A DNA stretch of 64,000 bases from Erwinia sp. E602 (GCF_018141005.1 NZ_CP046582.1:248001-312000); one strand, 5' to 3'. Positions 9,429-18,784 are shown, counted from the first letter of the stretch. Notes: generated by a model not told the origin, from the sequence alone. A program made the numbers and translations.

Positions 9429-9505
9429 GCCCGGGTGCGCACTTCCCCCGCCTGTGGCGGGGGGATCACCGTAAAACAGCGTACTGATTTATTCCGGAGA
9501 TTCTG

Positions 9506-10387
9506 ATGAAAATTGCCTTTGATGTGGATGTCATTCGAGATTTAGGCATCACTAAAATGGTTCACCAGGTGGCTGACTGGGGCTACAAGTATATTGAGCA
9601 GTCCCCGCATCCGCAGATCAACCCGTTCTATAAGCATCCTAAAGCCAGCCGCGAAATCATTACCGAGTACAAAAACGCGCTGCGCGAGACCGGGCTGGAA
9701 ATCTCCTCGTATATCGTGGTGTATCGCTGGTCCGGTCCGGACGAAGCGCGCCGTCAGGCTGCCGTACGTAACTGGAAACGGATGATCGAAATCGCGGTGG
9801 AAACCGGCGTACAGGTTATCAATACCGAACTTTCCGGGAACCCGAATGAGCCGGAGATCTGTGAAGAGATGTTCTACCGTTCAATGGAAGAGCTGCTGCC
9901 GATCGTTGAACGTGAAGGCATCCGCATCGAAATCCAGTCCCACCCGTGGGATTTCTGCGAAAACAGCAATGAAACGGCCGATATCGTGAAGTCGTTCCGC
10001 AGTGATAACGTGAAGTACCTGTACAGCGCACCGCACACCTTCTTCTATGACAAAGGCAAGGGCGATGTGCAGCCGATGCTGGAGTATGCCGGTGCTGACC
10101 TGTCCCACGTGCTGATCGCGGACACCATGAACCACACCAAGCACTGCCGCTACATCGTGAACCCACCAGGAGTGGATGCCACGATTCACCAGCACGTGGC
10201 CGTGGGTAAAGGTGAGGTCGACTTCCCGACGCTGTTTAAGACCCTGCGTGAAATGAAGTTCGCTGAGCAGACCTTTAAGGTCGGTGGCGAACCGATTATT
10301 GCCGCTGCGCTGTTCGGTTACCCGGAAGAAATGCATGTTGAAGCAGTAGCCACGCGCGAACTGATCGAGCGCGAGCTGCTGGGATAA
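9506..10387 (+). CDS. TIM-barrel sugar isomerase/epimerase of the inositol operon (IolH/IolI-like)
   Basis: The 293-residue protein has the xylose-isomerase-like TIM-barrel fold. Its metal-ligand pattern includes NTELSGNP, IEIQSHPWDF, DTMNHTKH and VGGEPII (alternating Glu, His and Asp along the strands). Such proteins accompany iolE in many inositol clusters, either as IolI (inosose isomerase) or as the less understood IolH. The opening FDVDVIRDLGI looks more like IolH to me, but this is from memory. It lies between iolG and iolE with gaps of 77 and 45 bp and is surely cotranscribed. Confidence 0.75.
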   Translation: MKIAFDVDVIRDLGITKMVHQVADWGYKYIEQSPHPQINPFYKHPKASREIITEYKNALRETGLEISSYIVVYRWSGPDEARRQAAVRNWKRMIEIAVETGVQVINTELSGNPNEPEICEEMFYRSMEELLPIVEREGIRIEIQSHPWDFCENSNETADIVKSFRSDNVKYLYSAPHTFFYDKGKGDVQPMLEYAGADLSHVLIADTMNHTKHCRYIVNPPGVDATIHQHVAVGKGEVDFPTLFKTLREMKFAEQTFKVGGEPIIAAALFGYPEEMHVEAVATRELIERELLG

Positions 10388-10432
10388 TGATGACGGGCGG
10401 CTGCGGTCGTCCGCTGATTCCTGAGGCTTAAA

Positions 10433-11329
10433 ATGAACAAAGATAACGTCAAACTGGCTATTGCCCCTATCGGCTGGACCAACGATGATATGCCGGAGCT
10501 GGGTGCGGAAAATACCTTCCAGCAGATCGTCAGTGAAATGGCGCTGGCCGGTTTTATCGGCAGTGAAGTGGGTAGCAAATATCCGCGCGATCCGGCGGTA
10601 CTGAAGCCGATGCTGGATATCCGTGGCATTCAGATCGTTAATGCCTGGTTCAGCACCTTCTTTGCCAACGGTGACAAAGCCAAAACCATCGATGAGTTCA
10701 TCAACCACCGCGACTTCCTGCACGCGATGGGCGCGAAGGTGATCGGCTGCTCCGAGCAGAGCCTGAGCATTCAGGGCACCACCAAAGCGGTACTGGAGGA
10801 GAAACCCCACTTTACCGACGAGCAGTGGCGACTGACGGCAGAAGGTTACAACGAGCTGGCAAAACTGGCCGCAGAGAAGGGCATGACCGTTGGCCTGCAT
10901 CACCATATGGGCACGGCGATCCAGACCACCGCAGAAGTCGACCGCTTTATGGCGCTGACCAACGATGACGTCTATCTGTTGTTTGATACCGGCCACGCTT
11001 ACTACTCTGAAGGCAGCCAGCAGGCGATGCTGGATATCCTGACGAAGTACCTGCCGCGCATCAACCACGTGCACCTGAAAGACGTGCGTGATGAGATTGT
11101 CGACCAGGTCAGAAGCCAGAAGCTGTCGTTCCTCGACGGCGTGAAGAAAGGCACCTTCACCGTACCGGGCGACGGCGTGATCGACTTCAGACCGGTATTC
11201 AAAATCCTCGACGATTTCGGCTACAAAGGCTGGATGGTGGTGGAAGCGGAGCAGGACCCGGCGCTGGCTAACCCGTTTGAGTATGCGGTAAAAGCGCGTA
11301 AGTACATTCGCGAAACGGCCGGTCTGTAA
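10433..11329 (+). CDS. iolE: Myo-inosose-2 dehydratase
   Basis: The 298-residue TIM-barrel enzyme begins with the typical IolE region [17 protein letters not shown]. It carries the metal-binding segments [24 protein letters not shown] and the final Glu in VVEAEQDP. IolE dehydrates 2-keto-myo-inositol to the trione that IolD hydrolyses. The length matches the family. It is the last gene of the operon, and a strong terminator starts 13 bases after its stop. Confidence 0.92.
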   Translation: MNKDNVKLAIAPIGWTNDDMPELGAENTFQQIVSEMALAGFIGSEVGSKYPRDPAVLKPMLDIRGIQIVNAWFSTFFANGDKAKTIDEFINHRDFLHAMGAKVIGCSEQSLSIQGTTKAVLEEKPHFTDEQWRLTAEGYNELAKLAAEKGMTVGLHHHMGTAIQTTAEVDRFMALTNDDVYLLFDTGHAYYSEGSQQAMLDILTKYLPRINHVHLKDVRDEIVDQVRSQKLSFLDGVKKGTFTVPGDGVIDFRPVFKILDDFGYKGWMVVEAEQDPALANPFEYAVKARKYIRETAGL

Positions 11330-11342
11330 GCCTGACGGCGTT

Positions 11343-11381
11343 AAAAAAGCCCGCTTCTCCTTGTGGAGGGGCGGGCTTTTT
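11343..11381 (+). terminator. Rho-independent terminator of the iolD operon
   Basis: The arms AAAAAGCCCGC and GCGGGCTTTTT form an 11-bp stem around a 16-base loop, ending in a T tract. The A tract on the 5' side would also let it work on the minus strand. Confidence 0.9.
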
Positions 11382-11393
11382 CTGTTGGGCCGG

Positions 11394-11700
11394 GTTCTCT
11401 TCACCTGCTGATTCGGTGCCTGGCTTAGGTCGTCTTCTGCCCCTGTGTCTGGCTCAGGGAGCCTGTACACTCCGTAAAGACGCAAAAAGCGTCATCCATG
11501 ACAGCTCAGCACGGGCCCTCCATGGCCCGTGATGCTTTACTCCGTGTACAGGCTCCCTTCGCTTTTTCGTGTTGAGTGGTCTGCGGATTCTCTTCGCCTG
11601 CTGGTCCTGTACATGGCTCCCTTCGCTTTACGTGTTGAGTGGTCTGCTGGTTCGTTTTGCCTGCTGACCCTGTGCACGGCTCAGGGAGCCAGTGTTTTGT
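11394..11700. repeat. Palindromic intergenic repeat element with flanking imperfect direct repeats
   Basis: The core (11457-11557, 101 bp) has 23-bp terminal inverted repeats. Left GGGAGCCTGTACAC and right GTGTACAGGCTCCC match perfectly, and the next bases differ at a four-base block. Inside are two further hairpins, GACGC/GCGTC and CACGGGCC/GGCCCGTG. To the right, GGCTCCCTTCGCTTT plus GTGTTGAGTGGTCTGC is repeated with a 64-bp period (11551 and 11615). CCCTGTGNNNGGCTCAGGGAGCC occurs at both ends (11441 and 11668). There is no coding potential. It looks like a dispersed non-coding repeat family found between genes in enterobacteria. Confidence 0.75.
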
Positions 11701-11716
11701 GTTGCCAGAGAGGGGA

Positions 11717-12538
11717 TTATTCGCAAAACAGCTGGTGCATTGACTGCGTCAGTTTGCCCCGCGGCGAAAACTCGTTCAGCAGCGTAAAGTGATCGCACCC
11801 CTCCAGCCTTGTGTAGCGGGTGATGTTCCCCACCTTTTCTAACAGGTCGGCATAGCGGTCGCTGTGGTTGAGCATCTCACTGCGCTCCTCGTCGCCGACG
11901 TGTACGGCGGTGGGAACACCGCAGGTGATGTTGTTGGCCGGGCTGAACAGCTGTATTTCGCCAGGTGTGAGCTGCAGGTTATCGTTGAGCTTACACAGGC
12001 TGATGGGGGTCAGATCGATAACGCCGCTCAGGCACATCGCATGGGAAATCAGCGGGTGGCTGCGCAGCATTGCGGTCAGGTGACCGCCTGCCGAGTGGCC
12101 TGCCAGGCAGACTTTACCCGGCAGCAGCCTGAAGGTGTCGTGGTTGTTTTGCAGGTAGTTCAGCATCGTGCTGAGCTCGCAGATAATCTGCGTCATGCTG
12201 GCCTCCGGAGCCAGCGTATATTCCGCCAGAATCACCTGGTAGTGTGGCAGCAGTGCGTCGCTGATAAAGGCGAACAGCTCTTTGCAGGTGCTCTGCCAGA
12301 AGCCACCGTGAATAAAGATAACGGTCGGGGCGTGTTTCTTTAAGGAGGGGAAGTAATCCAGCGTGGTGCGTTCAGCGGGTGCATACTGGATATTGCGCTG
12401 ACAGGGGAACTGCTCATAAACCCGATCGCTGCGCTGCTGGAAGTCATCCAGGAGTGCTGCGGAATCAGGGATATAGCGGGTAAGATTATAAGCATCGTTC
12501 ATCTGAGCGCGGGTCATACCGTGGTATCGCTGTTGCAT
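11717..12538 (-). CDS. Alpha/beta hydrolase, esterase or kynurenine formamidase-like
   Basis: The 273-residue protein has the HSL-type hydrolase layout. An oxyanion motif HGGFW (77-81) is followed by the nucleophile elbow GHSAGG with Ser149, an acidic residue near 216 and His250 in GCDHFTLL. HGGFW rather than HGGG is typical of arylformamidase-like members. It is not part of the E. coli gene order here and sits between the iol locus with its repeat cluster and dcrB, so it is an accessory gene. The substrate is unknown. The start at 12538 follows a GGAAGC-type ribosome site. Confidence 0.75.
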   Translation of the reverse strand: MQQRYHGMTRAQMNDAYNLTRYIPDSAALLDDFQQRSDRVYEQFPCQRNIQYAPAERTTLDYFPSLKKHAPTVIFIHGGFWQSTCKELFAFISDALLPHYQVILAEYTLAPEASMTQIICELSTMLNYLQNNHDTFRLLPGKVCLAGHSAGGHLTAMLRSHPLISHAMCLSGVIDLTPISLCKLNDNLQLTPGEIQLFSPANNITCGVPTAVHVGDEERSEMLNHSDRYADLLEKVGNITRYTRLEGCDHFTLLNEFSPRGKLTQSMHQLFCE

Positions 12539-12653
12539 GTTTAGCTTCCTTGTAAACTATTTTCGACAGGAAACTAACCTTCTCAGATCTCGGTCACAAC
12601 GTCGTGACGAGTGATGCGAAATGCCTCTCCCCGCGGTGGGGAGAGGCAGGGCA

Positions 12654-13214
12654 TTACTTCAGCTTGATGCTGTTGATAATGCTTTCGGCTTCGCTCTGCG
12701 ACTGCTGCTGGTTTTCGGCCGGCAGGGAGATCTGCAGGGTCAGCAGCTTGCCGTCAATTTTGCCCAGCACAATTGAAGACCAGGCTGACTGGTTGTTGCT
12801 GGAGATCACCGTGTCCAGCTGGTGCAGCGTCTGGCCATCAACGGTAATCGCTTTGCTGGTCACCACCTGCAGCTGCGGATCGCGGCTGCGCTGCTGCTCT
12901 TCCAGACGGCTGGCCATCGCATCCAGCGACTCGTCGCTGTCCGTGCCTTCAAAAGCGATAATCGCGCGCTGGCCCGAATTATCGGCCCAGACGTGGCGGT
13001 TGCTGTCCTGGGTGCTCAGCTTATCGCTTTTATCGGCCATGCCCGGTGGCAGGGTAAAGTTCAGTTTACCGCCCAGCAGGGTGACGGTCTGGTCAGCCTG
13101 GCTGGCATGGGCGCTGTGATCGGCTGTCTGGTTTTTATCGCTGTTGTTATCGCAGGCGGCAAGGCCGGTTACCAGCAGGGCAATACCGGCATATTTCAGT
13201 AGGTTACGCATCAT
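12654..13214 (-). CDS. dcrB: DcrB family inner-membrane lipoprotein
   Basis: The 186-residue precursor has a type II signal peptide with the lipobox LAAC (acylated Cys21). The next residues (DNNSD) would favour inner-membrane retention under the +2 rule. The body, from GGKLNFTLPPGM to the C-terminal IINSIKLK, matches DcrB. DcrB is needed for phage C1/C6 adsorption in E. coli and takes part in envelope lipoprotein maturation. The neighbours yhhQ and tusA follow the E. coli order. Confidence 0.9.
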   Translation of the reverse strand: MMRNLLKYAGIALLVTGLAACDNNSDKNQTADHSAHASQADQTVTLLGGKLNFTLPPGMADKSDKLSTQDSNRHVWADNSGQRAIIAFEGTDSDESLDAMASRLEEQQRSRDPQLQVVTSKAITVDGQTLHQLDTVISSNNQSAWSSIVLGKIDGKLLTLQISLPAENQQQSQSEAESIINSIKLK

Positions 13215-13349
13215 GATCCCTTTTTAAACGTGGTCGCATCGTCATTAAGCCACTCAGTCAAACGTATTCAGCGGGTAAAAGCAACTTGCCATCGGTGACA
13301 TTGTGTATCCCCCGCTGACGGCGATTGACGGGCCGTGACCCGACTCAGC

Positions 13350-14015
13350 TTATCCGAAATTCATCTGCGGGCCAGCGGATTTGTCTGCTAAACGCTTCAG
13401 GGTGGCGTTCAGCAGCACCCCGTAGGCAGGCAGGAAGAATACCAGGCAGATCAGCACTTTGAAGCTGTAGTCCACCAGCGCGATCTCCACCCAGTGGGTG
13501 GCCATAAACGGATCGGGACTTTTATAGAAGGCGATAAAGAAGAACGCCAGCGTGTCGCTGATATTTCCGAGGAACATTGCCGCCGCTGGCGCAATCCACC
13601 AGCGCGCGTTCTGCCGCAGTCGGTTAAACACCTGCACGTCGAGGATCTGCCCCAGCGCATAGGCCATAAAGCTGGCGCAGGCGATGCGAGCCACAAACAG
13701 GTTTACCTCCGAAAACGCCTGCACCCCTTGCCATTCGCCCTGATACCACAGGCTGGAGATGGCGTAGGAGATAAACAGCGCCGGGATCATCACCGCAAGG
13801 ATGATGCGCCGCGCCAGCGGTGCGCCGAAGATACGCACGGTGAGGTCGGTCGCCAGGAAGATAAACGGGAAGCTGAATGCGCCCCAGGTGGTGTGCAGAC
13901 CAAAGATCGAGATCGGCAGCTGGACCAGGTAGTTACTGGAGGTGATCACCAGCAGGTGAAACAGGGACAGCCAGACCAGCGCATGGGTGCGCTGACGTGC
14001 GGTAAAAGCAATCAT
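13350..14015 (-). CDS. yhhQ: Queuosine precursor transporter YhhQ
   Basis: The 221-residue polytopic membrane protein has about six transmembrane segments and the COG1738 signature around FSFPFIFLATDLTVRIFG. It imports 7-cyano- or 7-aminomethyl-7-deazaguanine for queuosine tRNA modification. The short N-terminus (MIAFTARQRTHALVWL) and the overall length match E. coli. It is transcribed away from tusA. Confidence 0.92.
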   Translation of the reverse strand: MIAFTARQRTHALVWLSLFHLLVITSSNYLVQLPISIFGLHTTWGAFSFPFIFLATDLTVRIFGAPLARRIILAVMIPALFISYAISSLWYQGEWQGVQAFSEVNLFVARIACASFMAYALGQILDVQVFNRLRQNARWWIAPAAAMFLGNISDTLAFFFIAFYKSPDPFMATHWVEIALVDYSFKVLICLVFFLPAYGVLLNATLKRLADKSAGPQMNFG

Positions 14016-14273
14016 ATTGAGCCTTTTTATAAACAGTGGGGTGAGGGAACCCAGTTAATTCACGGTATTTTTCACTCTGCTGCGGGGTGCCGGCACGTTA
14101 CCCACCGGAGCGAACGCTGTCCGTGGGTGGAACAGGTGCGTCAGGCAATGCCTGCCGGGTGGATCTCGCCGGCATAAATAGCCCGTCGCCACAGCGATTT
14201 GGCGGCATCTTACCGGGTTAGCCTGCTATTGCAACGGTTAATTTACGCGCAAACGTTATCGTCGGGCCGGGAC

Positions 14274-14301
14274 TTGCACGCGGTGGCGGCAGCGCTAAAA
14301 T
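14274..14301 (+). promoter_or_regulatory. Putative tusA promoter
   Basis: TTGCAC (14274-14279) and TAAAAT (14296-14301) are 16 bp apart, placing the start near 14308 and giving a short leader. The rest of the 320-base yhhQ-tusA gap has GC-rich inverted repeats but no gene. Confidence 0.5.
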
Positions 14302-14335
14302 AGGCGCAGTTTGCCACACAATGAATGAGAAACTG

Positions 14336-14584
14336 ATGAACGACCTTTTCGCCAGTCCTGACCAGACCCTGGATACTCAGGGAGAGCGCTGCCCGATTCC
14401 GGTGATGATGGTGCGTAAAACCGTGCGCGCAATGCAGGCCGGTGAAACGCTGCTGGTGGTCGCCGACGATCCGGCCACCACTCGGGACATCCCCGGCTTC
14501 TGCCGCTTTATGGAACATATCCTGCTGGCACAGCAGACCGACGCGCTGCCGTACCGCTATCTGCTGAAGAAGGGAACGGCCTGA
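14336..14584 (+). CDS. tusA: Sulfur carrier protein TusA
   Basis: I start at the second in-frame ATG (14336), giving 82 residues and placing the active Cys at position 19 as in E. coli TusA. The frame also opens at 14321. The motif [13 protein letters not shown] and the [16 protein letters not shown] segment are diagnostic. TusA takes sulfur from IscS and passes it to TusBCD for 2-thiouridine tRNA modification and to other sulfur pathways. It is monocistronic here. Confidence 0.93.
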   Translation: MNDLFASPDQTLDTQGERCPIPVMMVRKTVRAMQAGETLLVVADDPATTRDIPGFCRFMEHILLAQQTDALPYRYLLKKGTA

Positions 14585-14760
14585 CGGGGAGTATGGCTGC
14601 CGCAAACGTCCTGGCGTTCAGCGGTACCGGGGAAATAATCAGCCCGCCGCGGTCAACGCAAAGGATGGCCGGTGCCCCGGGCGACAGAATGAACCTGTCG
14701 TGGATGCCCGGCGGCAGGCTGTCTTAAAGCAGCCTGCCGGTCAGGGCAGGCAATTGTCGT

Positions 14761-17031
14761 TTATTTCTTTCTCAGCAACCGCAGCGCATTAGCGGTCACT
14801 AACGCCGTTGCCCCCGAATCCGCCAGCACCGCCAGCCACAGCCCGGTAAAACCGAGCAGCGTGGTGACCAGGAAGATCGCCTTCAGCCCCAGCGCCAGCG
14901 CGATGTTCTGGCGAATATTGGCGTGGGTGGCGCGCGACAGCCGGATCATCGCCGGCAGACCACTTAAGCGATTGTGGGTCAGCGCCGCATCGGCGGTTTC
15001 CAGCGCCACGTCGCTGCCGCCGCCCATTGCGATACCGATGGTGGCGGCTTTCATCGCCGGTGCATCGTTGATGCCGTCGCCGACCATCGCCACCGGCCGC
15101 TGCTGGTTCAGCGCCATCACCGCCGCGACTTTATCCTCCGGCAGCAGGCCGGCGCGGAAGTCGATGCCGAGTTCGGCGGCAATCGCCGCCGCCGCCCGCG
15201 GGTTGTCACCGGTCAGCATCACGCCCTGAATATCCAGCGCCCGCAGCTCGGCCAGTGCGTCACGCGCATCGGCCCGCAGCGTATCGCGCAGGGCAAACAG
15301 CCCCAGCGTCTGCGTGGCATCGTGCAGGATCACCACGGTATTGCCGGCATTTTCCAGCCTTGCGACCTCATCACGCTGCGGCTCCGCCAGCAGCAGTGCC
15401 AGTTTCGACGGTGCGCTGATCGAAAGTAAGCGGCCGCTTACCAGCGCCTCGACGCCGCTGCCGGCCCGTGCGCGCTGTTCACTGGCCGCCGGCAGGCTGA
15501 GCTGGCGATCGGCGGCGGCGGCGACCAGCGCTTTGCCCAGCGGGTGCGACGAGCCCTGTTCAATGGCGGCGGCGGTGGCCAGCAGCATATTTTCATCCCA
15601 GCCGGCCAGCGCGACCACGGCGGTCAGCTGCGGTTTACCTTCGGTCAGCGTGCCGGTTTTATCAAAGGCGATAGTACGCACGCCGCCGAGGTTTTCCAGC
15701 GCCGCGCCGCCCTTGATCAGCGCGCCGCGGCGGCTGGCGGCGGCCAGCGCCGAGGTGATTGCCGCCGGGGTGGAGATCACCAGCGCGCACGGGCAACCAA
15801 TCAGCAGCAGCGTCAGACCCTTATAGATCCAGGGCTGCCATTCGGCGGCCAGCAGCAGCGGCGGCACCACGGCCACCAGCAGCGCCAGCGCCATAATCAC
15901 CGGCGTATACACCCGGCTGAAGCGATCGAGAAAGCGTTCGATCGGTGCCCGCCGCTCTTCGGCTTCTTCGATTAGCGTAAGAATACGGTCAATGGCGCTA
16001 TGGCCCGGCTCGGAGACCACCTCCAGCCGGACCTGACGGTCGATGCTCAGGCAGCCGGCGGCCACCTTTTCACCCTCAAGGCGTTCTACCGGCAGGGACT
16101 CGCCGGTCATCGCACTCTCATCAAAGCTGGCCGTACGGCTCAGCAGCCGCGCGTCGGCCGGCAGCCGTGCGCCGGCGGCGACCTCAATCACATCCCCCGG
16201 GCGCAGCGCGCTGACCGGTACGCTTTCGCGCTGGCCGTCGCGCAGACGCACCGCGTCGTCCGGCTGCAGCGCCATCAGCGCGGTGACTCCCCTGCGCGCG
16301 CGGCCGGCGGCGAAGGACTCCAGCCGTTCGCCGAGCATAAACAGCAGCAGTACCATCGCCGCTTCGGCGGTCGCACCGATAAACAGCGCGCCGATGGCGG
16401 CCACGCTCATCAGGGTTTCAATGCTGAACGGCGATCCGCTGCGCATCAGCCGCAGCGCGCTGCGGGCAATCGGCCAGACGCCGAACAGGGTGGTGACGAT
16501 ATACGCCACGGTTCCCGCGCCGGGAGCGTAGTGCGCGATGAGTGCGCTGGCCGCCATCAGCAGCGCGAGGATAATCAGGCTGCGGTTTTCACGCCACAGG
16601 CCGGGAGCGGGCCGGACGGCGGGCTGCATGCCGCTGCGCAACAGCTGAAAACCGGCGCGATCTACCGCCTGTTCCACCGCCTGCTGCAGATCGCTGGCGG
16701 CATCCACCAGCAGTTTTTCACTGGCAAACACCACGCGGGCCTGGACCACGCCGGGCAGCTGGCGAACGGCGGTTTCTACTTTACGGGCGCAGGCCGGGCA
16801 GTCCATGCCGCTTACCTGCCAGCTGTAGCGTGCGGTGCCGCTGCGCCTGTCGCCCTCATCGTCGGGATCGTGCCCCGGGCTGCAGGTCGCTTCGGCACAA
16901 CAGGGCGTATCGCCGTGGTCGCCGGTGGCAACGGGGGTGATTTTGCGGATAACGGGACGCGGGGTGCTGCTGCATCCGTGCTGTTTGCTGGCGTGGTGAT
17001 GACCACAGCCACAAGAAGAGTGTGTGTGCAT
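14761..17031 (-). CDS. zntA: Zinc/cadmium/lead-exporting P-type ATPase
   Basis: The open frame begins at 17121, but that would run through the promoter. ATG 17031, with AGGAGG four bases upstream, gives 756 residues. The first 65 residues form a Cys/His-rich tail (HHH, CGCG and CC clusters) ahead of a heavy-metal domain with GMDCPACA (Cys78 and Cys81). The P1B ATPase core follows, with GCPCALV in a membrane helix, the phosphorylation motif DKTGTLT and GDGINDAPAM. It pumps Zn2+, Cd2+ and Pb2+ out of the cytoplasm. A ZntR-type operator precedes it. Confidence 0.95.
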   Translation of the reverse strand: MHTHSSCGCGHHHASKQHGCSSTPRPVIRKITPVATGDHGDTPCCAEATCSPGHDPDDEGDRRSGTARYSWQVSGMDCPACARKVETAVRQLPGVVQARVVFASEKLLVDAASDLQQAVEQAVDRAGFQLLRSGMQPAVRPAPGLWRENRSLIILALLMAASALIAHYAPGAGTVAYIVTTLFGVWPIARSALRLMRSGSPFSIETLMSVAAIGALFIGATAEAAMVLLLFMLGERLESFAAGRARRGVTALMALQPDDAVRLRDGQRESVPVSALRPGDVIEVAAGARLPADARLLSRTASFDESAMTGESLPVERLEGEKVAAGCLSIDRQVRLEVVSEPGHSAIDRILTLIEEAEERRAPIERFLDRFSRVYTPVIMALALLVAVVPPLLLAAEWQPWIYKGLTLLLIGCPCALVISTPAAITSALAAASRRGALIKGGAALENLGGVRTIAFDKTGTLTEGKPQLTAVVALAGWDENMLLATAAAIEQGSSHPLGKALVAAAADRQLSLPAASEQRARAGSGVEALVSGRLLSISAPSKLALLLAEPQRDEVARLENAGNTVVILHDATQTLGLFALRDTLRADARDALAELRALDIQGVMLTGDNPRAAAAIAAELGIDFRAGLLPEDKVAAVMALNQQRPVAMVGDGINDAPAMKAATIGIAMGGGSDVALETADAALTHNRLSGLPAMIRLSRATHANIRQNIALALGLKAIFLVTTLLGFTGLWLAVLADSGATALVTANALRLLRKK

Positions 17032-17077
17032 AACGCCTCCTGGCCGGTTACAACGGGCAACAGTGCCCGTTGCACCT

Positions 17078-17109
17078 ATCCTACACTCTGGAGTCGACTC
17101 CAGAGTCAA
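17078..17109 (-). promoter_or_regulatory. zntA promoter with ZntR operator
   Basis: The 22-bp perfect palindrome at 17085-17106 (ACTCTGGAGTC plus its complement) lies between TTGACT (-35, 17104-17109) and TAGGAT (-10, 17078-17083) on the minus strand. The spacer is 20 bp, the overlong spacing typical of MerR-family promoters that the activator untwists. The zntR gene is not in the window. Confidence 0.9.
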
Positions 17110-17122
17110 GAGGCTGAGCACG

Positions 17123-17749
17123 TTACAGCCAAAGCGATCGCACGATCAGGAAGTGCCCGGCAAAGTAACTGGCGGCCACGATCGCGCTGTCGGCGCTAAA
17201 GCGGCGGCGGTAGTGGCTGATTAACCAGATAATATTCGACAGCAGCAGCAGCAGTGCTCCGGCCATCAGCGTAAAGGCGTTGTCGGTCGGGCGGAACAGG
17301 TACAGCTCACTGGCCAGCCAGCTCATCAGCAGGGTGATGCCGAGAAACGTCGCTATCGGCCAGCGCAGATCCTCCAGACGGCTCCACACCGTGGCAATCG
17401 TCAGGCCGCCGACGATCAGCAGCGCCAGCGGCAGCGGCCAGAACAGGGTCAGCGTCATCTGGCTGGCAAGGTACAGCGTATACAGCAGGTGCGAGAGGAA
17501 AAAGGCTCCGATGGCATAGAGCATGCGCTTCTGCGGCAGCAGCGTCAGCGCATCGCCGGCCAGGGTGGCCAGCAGGCCGAGCAGGATCAGATAGTCGGTG
17601 GTTTGCAGCATCGGCGCCTGCCAGGCCAGGCCGAGCAGCAACAGCAGCGTAACCGGTTTAAACACCCAGCGCTGCCACTGCGGGCCACGGTAGGTGGCAT
17701 CAACGTACAGCCAGCCGGAGAACAGTACGGCGAGGAAGGACCAGATCAT
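17123..17749 (-). CDS. yhhN: YhhN/TMEM86 family membrane protein
   Basis: I start at the internal ATG 17749 ([14 protein letters not shown]), giving 208 residues as in E. coli. The frame opens 12 codons earlier without support. About eight transmembrane helices and the segments [12 protein letters not shown] and [12 protein letters not shown] mark the YhhN family. Animal relatives are lysoplasmalogenases; the bacterial substrate is unclear. Its stop lies 13 bases before the zntA -35 element. Confidence 0.88.
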   Translation of the reverse strand: MIWSFLAVLFSGWLYVDATYRGPQWQRWVFKPVTLLLLLGLAWQAPMLQTTDYLILLGLLATLAGDALTLLPQKRMLYAIGAFFLSHLLYTLYLASQMTLTLFWPLPLALLIVGGLTIATVWSRLEDLRWPIATFLGITLLMSWLASELYLFRPTDNAFTLMAGALLLLLSNIIWLISHYRRRFSADSAIVAASYFAGHFLIVRSLWL

Positions 17750-17919
17750 AGCGTTATCCCTGATAGCAGATGAAAAACTCCACAATGTCTCCCTCAGTCT
17801 AGGCTAATGCGCGGCGCGCTGACAATCAGCGGGCGCGGCAAACCGCTCTTGCGCCGTTGGCAGGCCGCTGCCGCGGGCCGGCAATCCCTGTGCTGCTGCC
17901 GGTAAACGTGCGCCAGACT

Positions 17920-18189
17920 TTACTGTTTCGGGAAGTGTTTCTTCTGCCAGGCCAGCAGTTCAAAGACGCCGAAGAAGAACACCTTCAGCTGCATCACGCC
18001 GCTGAGTTTCGCTGCGCCCGCTGGCTGGGTGGTACGCATCAGCACCAGCTGCAGGCCGTGCATAATCACCATAAAGAACAGCGCCACGTTGACAAAATAG
18101 GTCAGCGGTTTCGGGAACGGCTGCACCAGGTTGAGCAGCAAAAAGGCCCAGACAAAAATCATCAGCACGCGGCCGGCGTTAATCAGCAT
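17920..18189 (-). CDS. yhhL: DUF1145 family protein YhhL
   Basis: I start at ATG 18189 (MLINAGRVLMIFVW), giving 89 residues as in E. coli. The frame extends further upstream into rsmD. The product is a small inner-membrane protein with two hydrophobic helices and the conserved FFFGVFELLAWQKK tail. It overlaps the 3' end of rsmD by 11 bases, so the two are translationally coupled. Function unknown. Confidence 0.85.
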   Translation of the reverse strand: MLINAGRVLMIFVWAFLLLNLVQPFPKPLTYFVNVALFFMVIMHGLQLVLMRTTQPAGAAKLSGVMQLKVFFFGVFELLAWQKKHFPKQ

Positions 18190-18784
18190 GGTTACTCTCT
18201 CCTTGTTGGCTGCGACGAACATACAGCCGGTAAGCGACCTGGCCGGCAATTTTTTCCCGGTGCAGGTGCCAGTTAACCGGAACCGGCGGCACGCCGCCTT
18301 CCACCTCACACTCAACATAGATCAAAGCGTCATCGCTCAGCCAGCCGTTATTTTCCAGCAGCGTTACGGTCTGCTCCAGCAGCCCCTTGCGAAACGGCGG
18401 GTCGATAAACACCAGCTGGTGCGCCTCGCCCTGTTGCGCGAGGAACTGCAGGGTATTGGTATTCACTACCCGACCGCTGCGGCTGCCCAGCGTGGCGAGG
18501 TTTTTTTCCAGCTGCTGCGCCACCGGGCGCTCCAGCTCCAGCAGGGTAGCACTGGCCGCGTGGCGCGACAGCGCTTCCAGGCCCAGCGCGCCGCTGCCGG
18601 CGAAGCAGTCGAGGCATCTGGCCTGCTGAATATCGGCCGCCAGCCAGTTAAACAGGGTTTCACGCACCCGATCGGTGGTCGGGCGCAGGCCAGCGCTGTC
18701 AGGCACCGGCAGCTTACGGCCGCGCCACTGGCCGCCGATGATGCGAATTTGCCCGGCTGATGCACTGCGGGGTTTTTTAGTCAT
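18179..18784 (-). CDS. rsmD: 16S rRNA m2G966 methyltransferase
   Basis: The 201-residue Rossmann methyltransferase has the SAM-binding motif DCFAGSGALGLEA (59-71) and the catalytic motif DPPF (128-131). The N-terminal segment RIIGGQWRGRKLPVP is typical. It methylates G966 N2 in 16S rRNA during small-subunit assembly. It diverges from ftsY across a 175-bp gap and is coupled to yhhL downstream. Confidence 0.94.
   Translation of the reverse strand: MTKKPRSASAGQIRIIGGQWRGRKLPVPDSAGLRPTTDRVRETLFNWLAADIQQARCLDCFAGSGALGLEALSRHAASATLLELERPVAQQLEKNLATLGSRSGRVVNTNTLQFLAQQGEAHQLVFIDPPFRKGLLEQTVTLLENNGWLSDDALIYVECEVEGGVPPVPVNWHLHREKIAGQVAYRLYVRRSQQGESNHAD

Noticed and set aside
9881..11485. 534-codon minus-strand frame across the TIM-barrel gene and iolE
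   Set aside because: It covers two real genes and their terminator on the opposite strand.
14710..14750. Terminator after zntA
   Set aside because: A 10-bp stem is present, but no T tract follows on the minus strand, so I do not call it a terminator.
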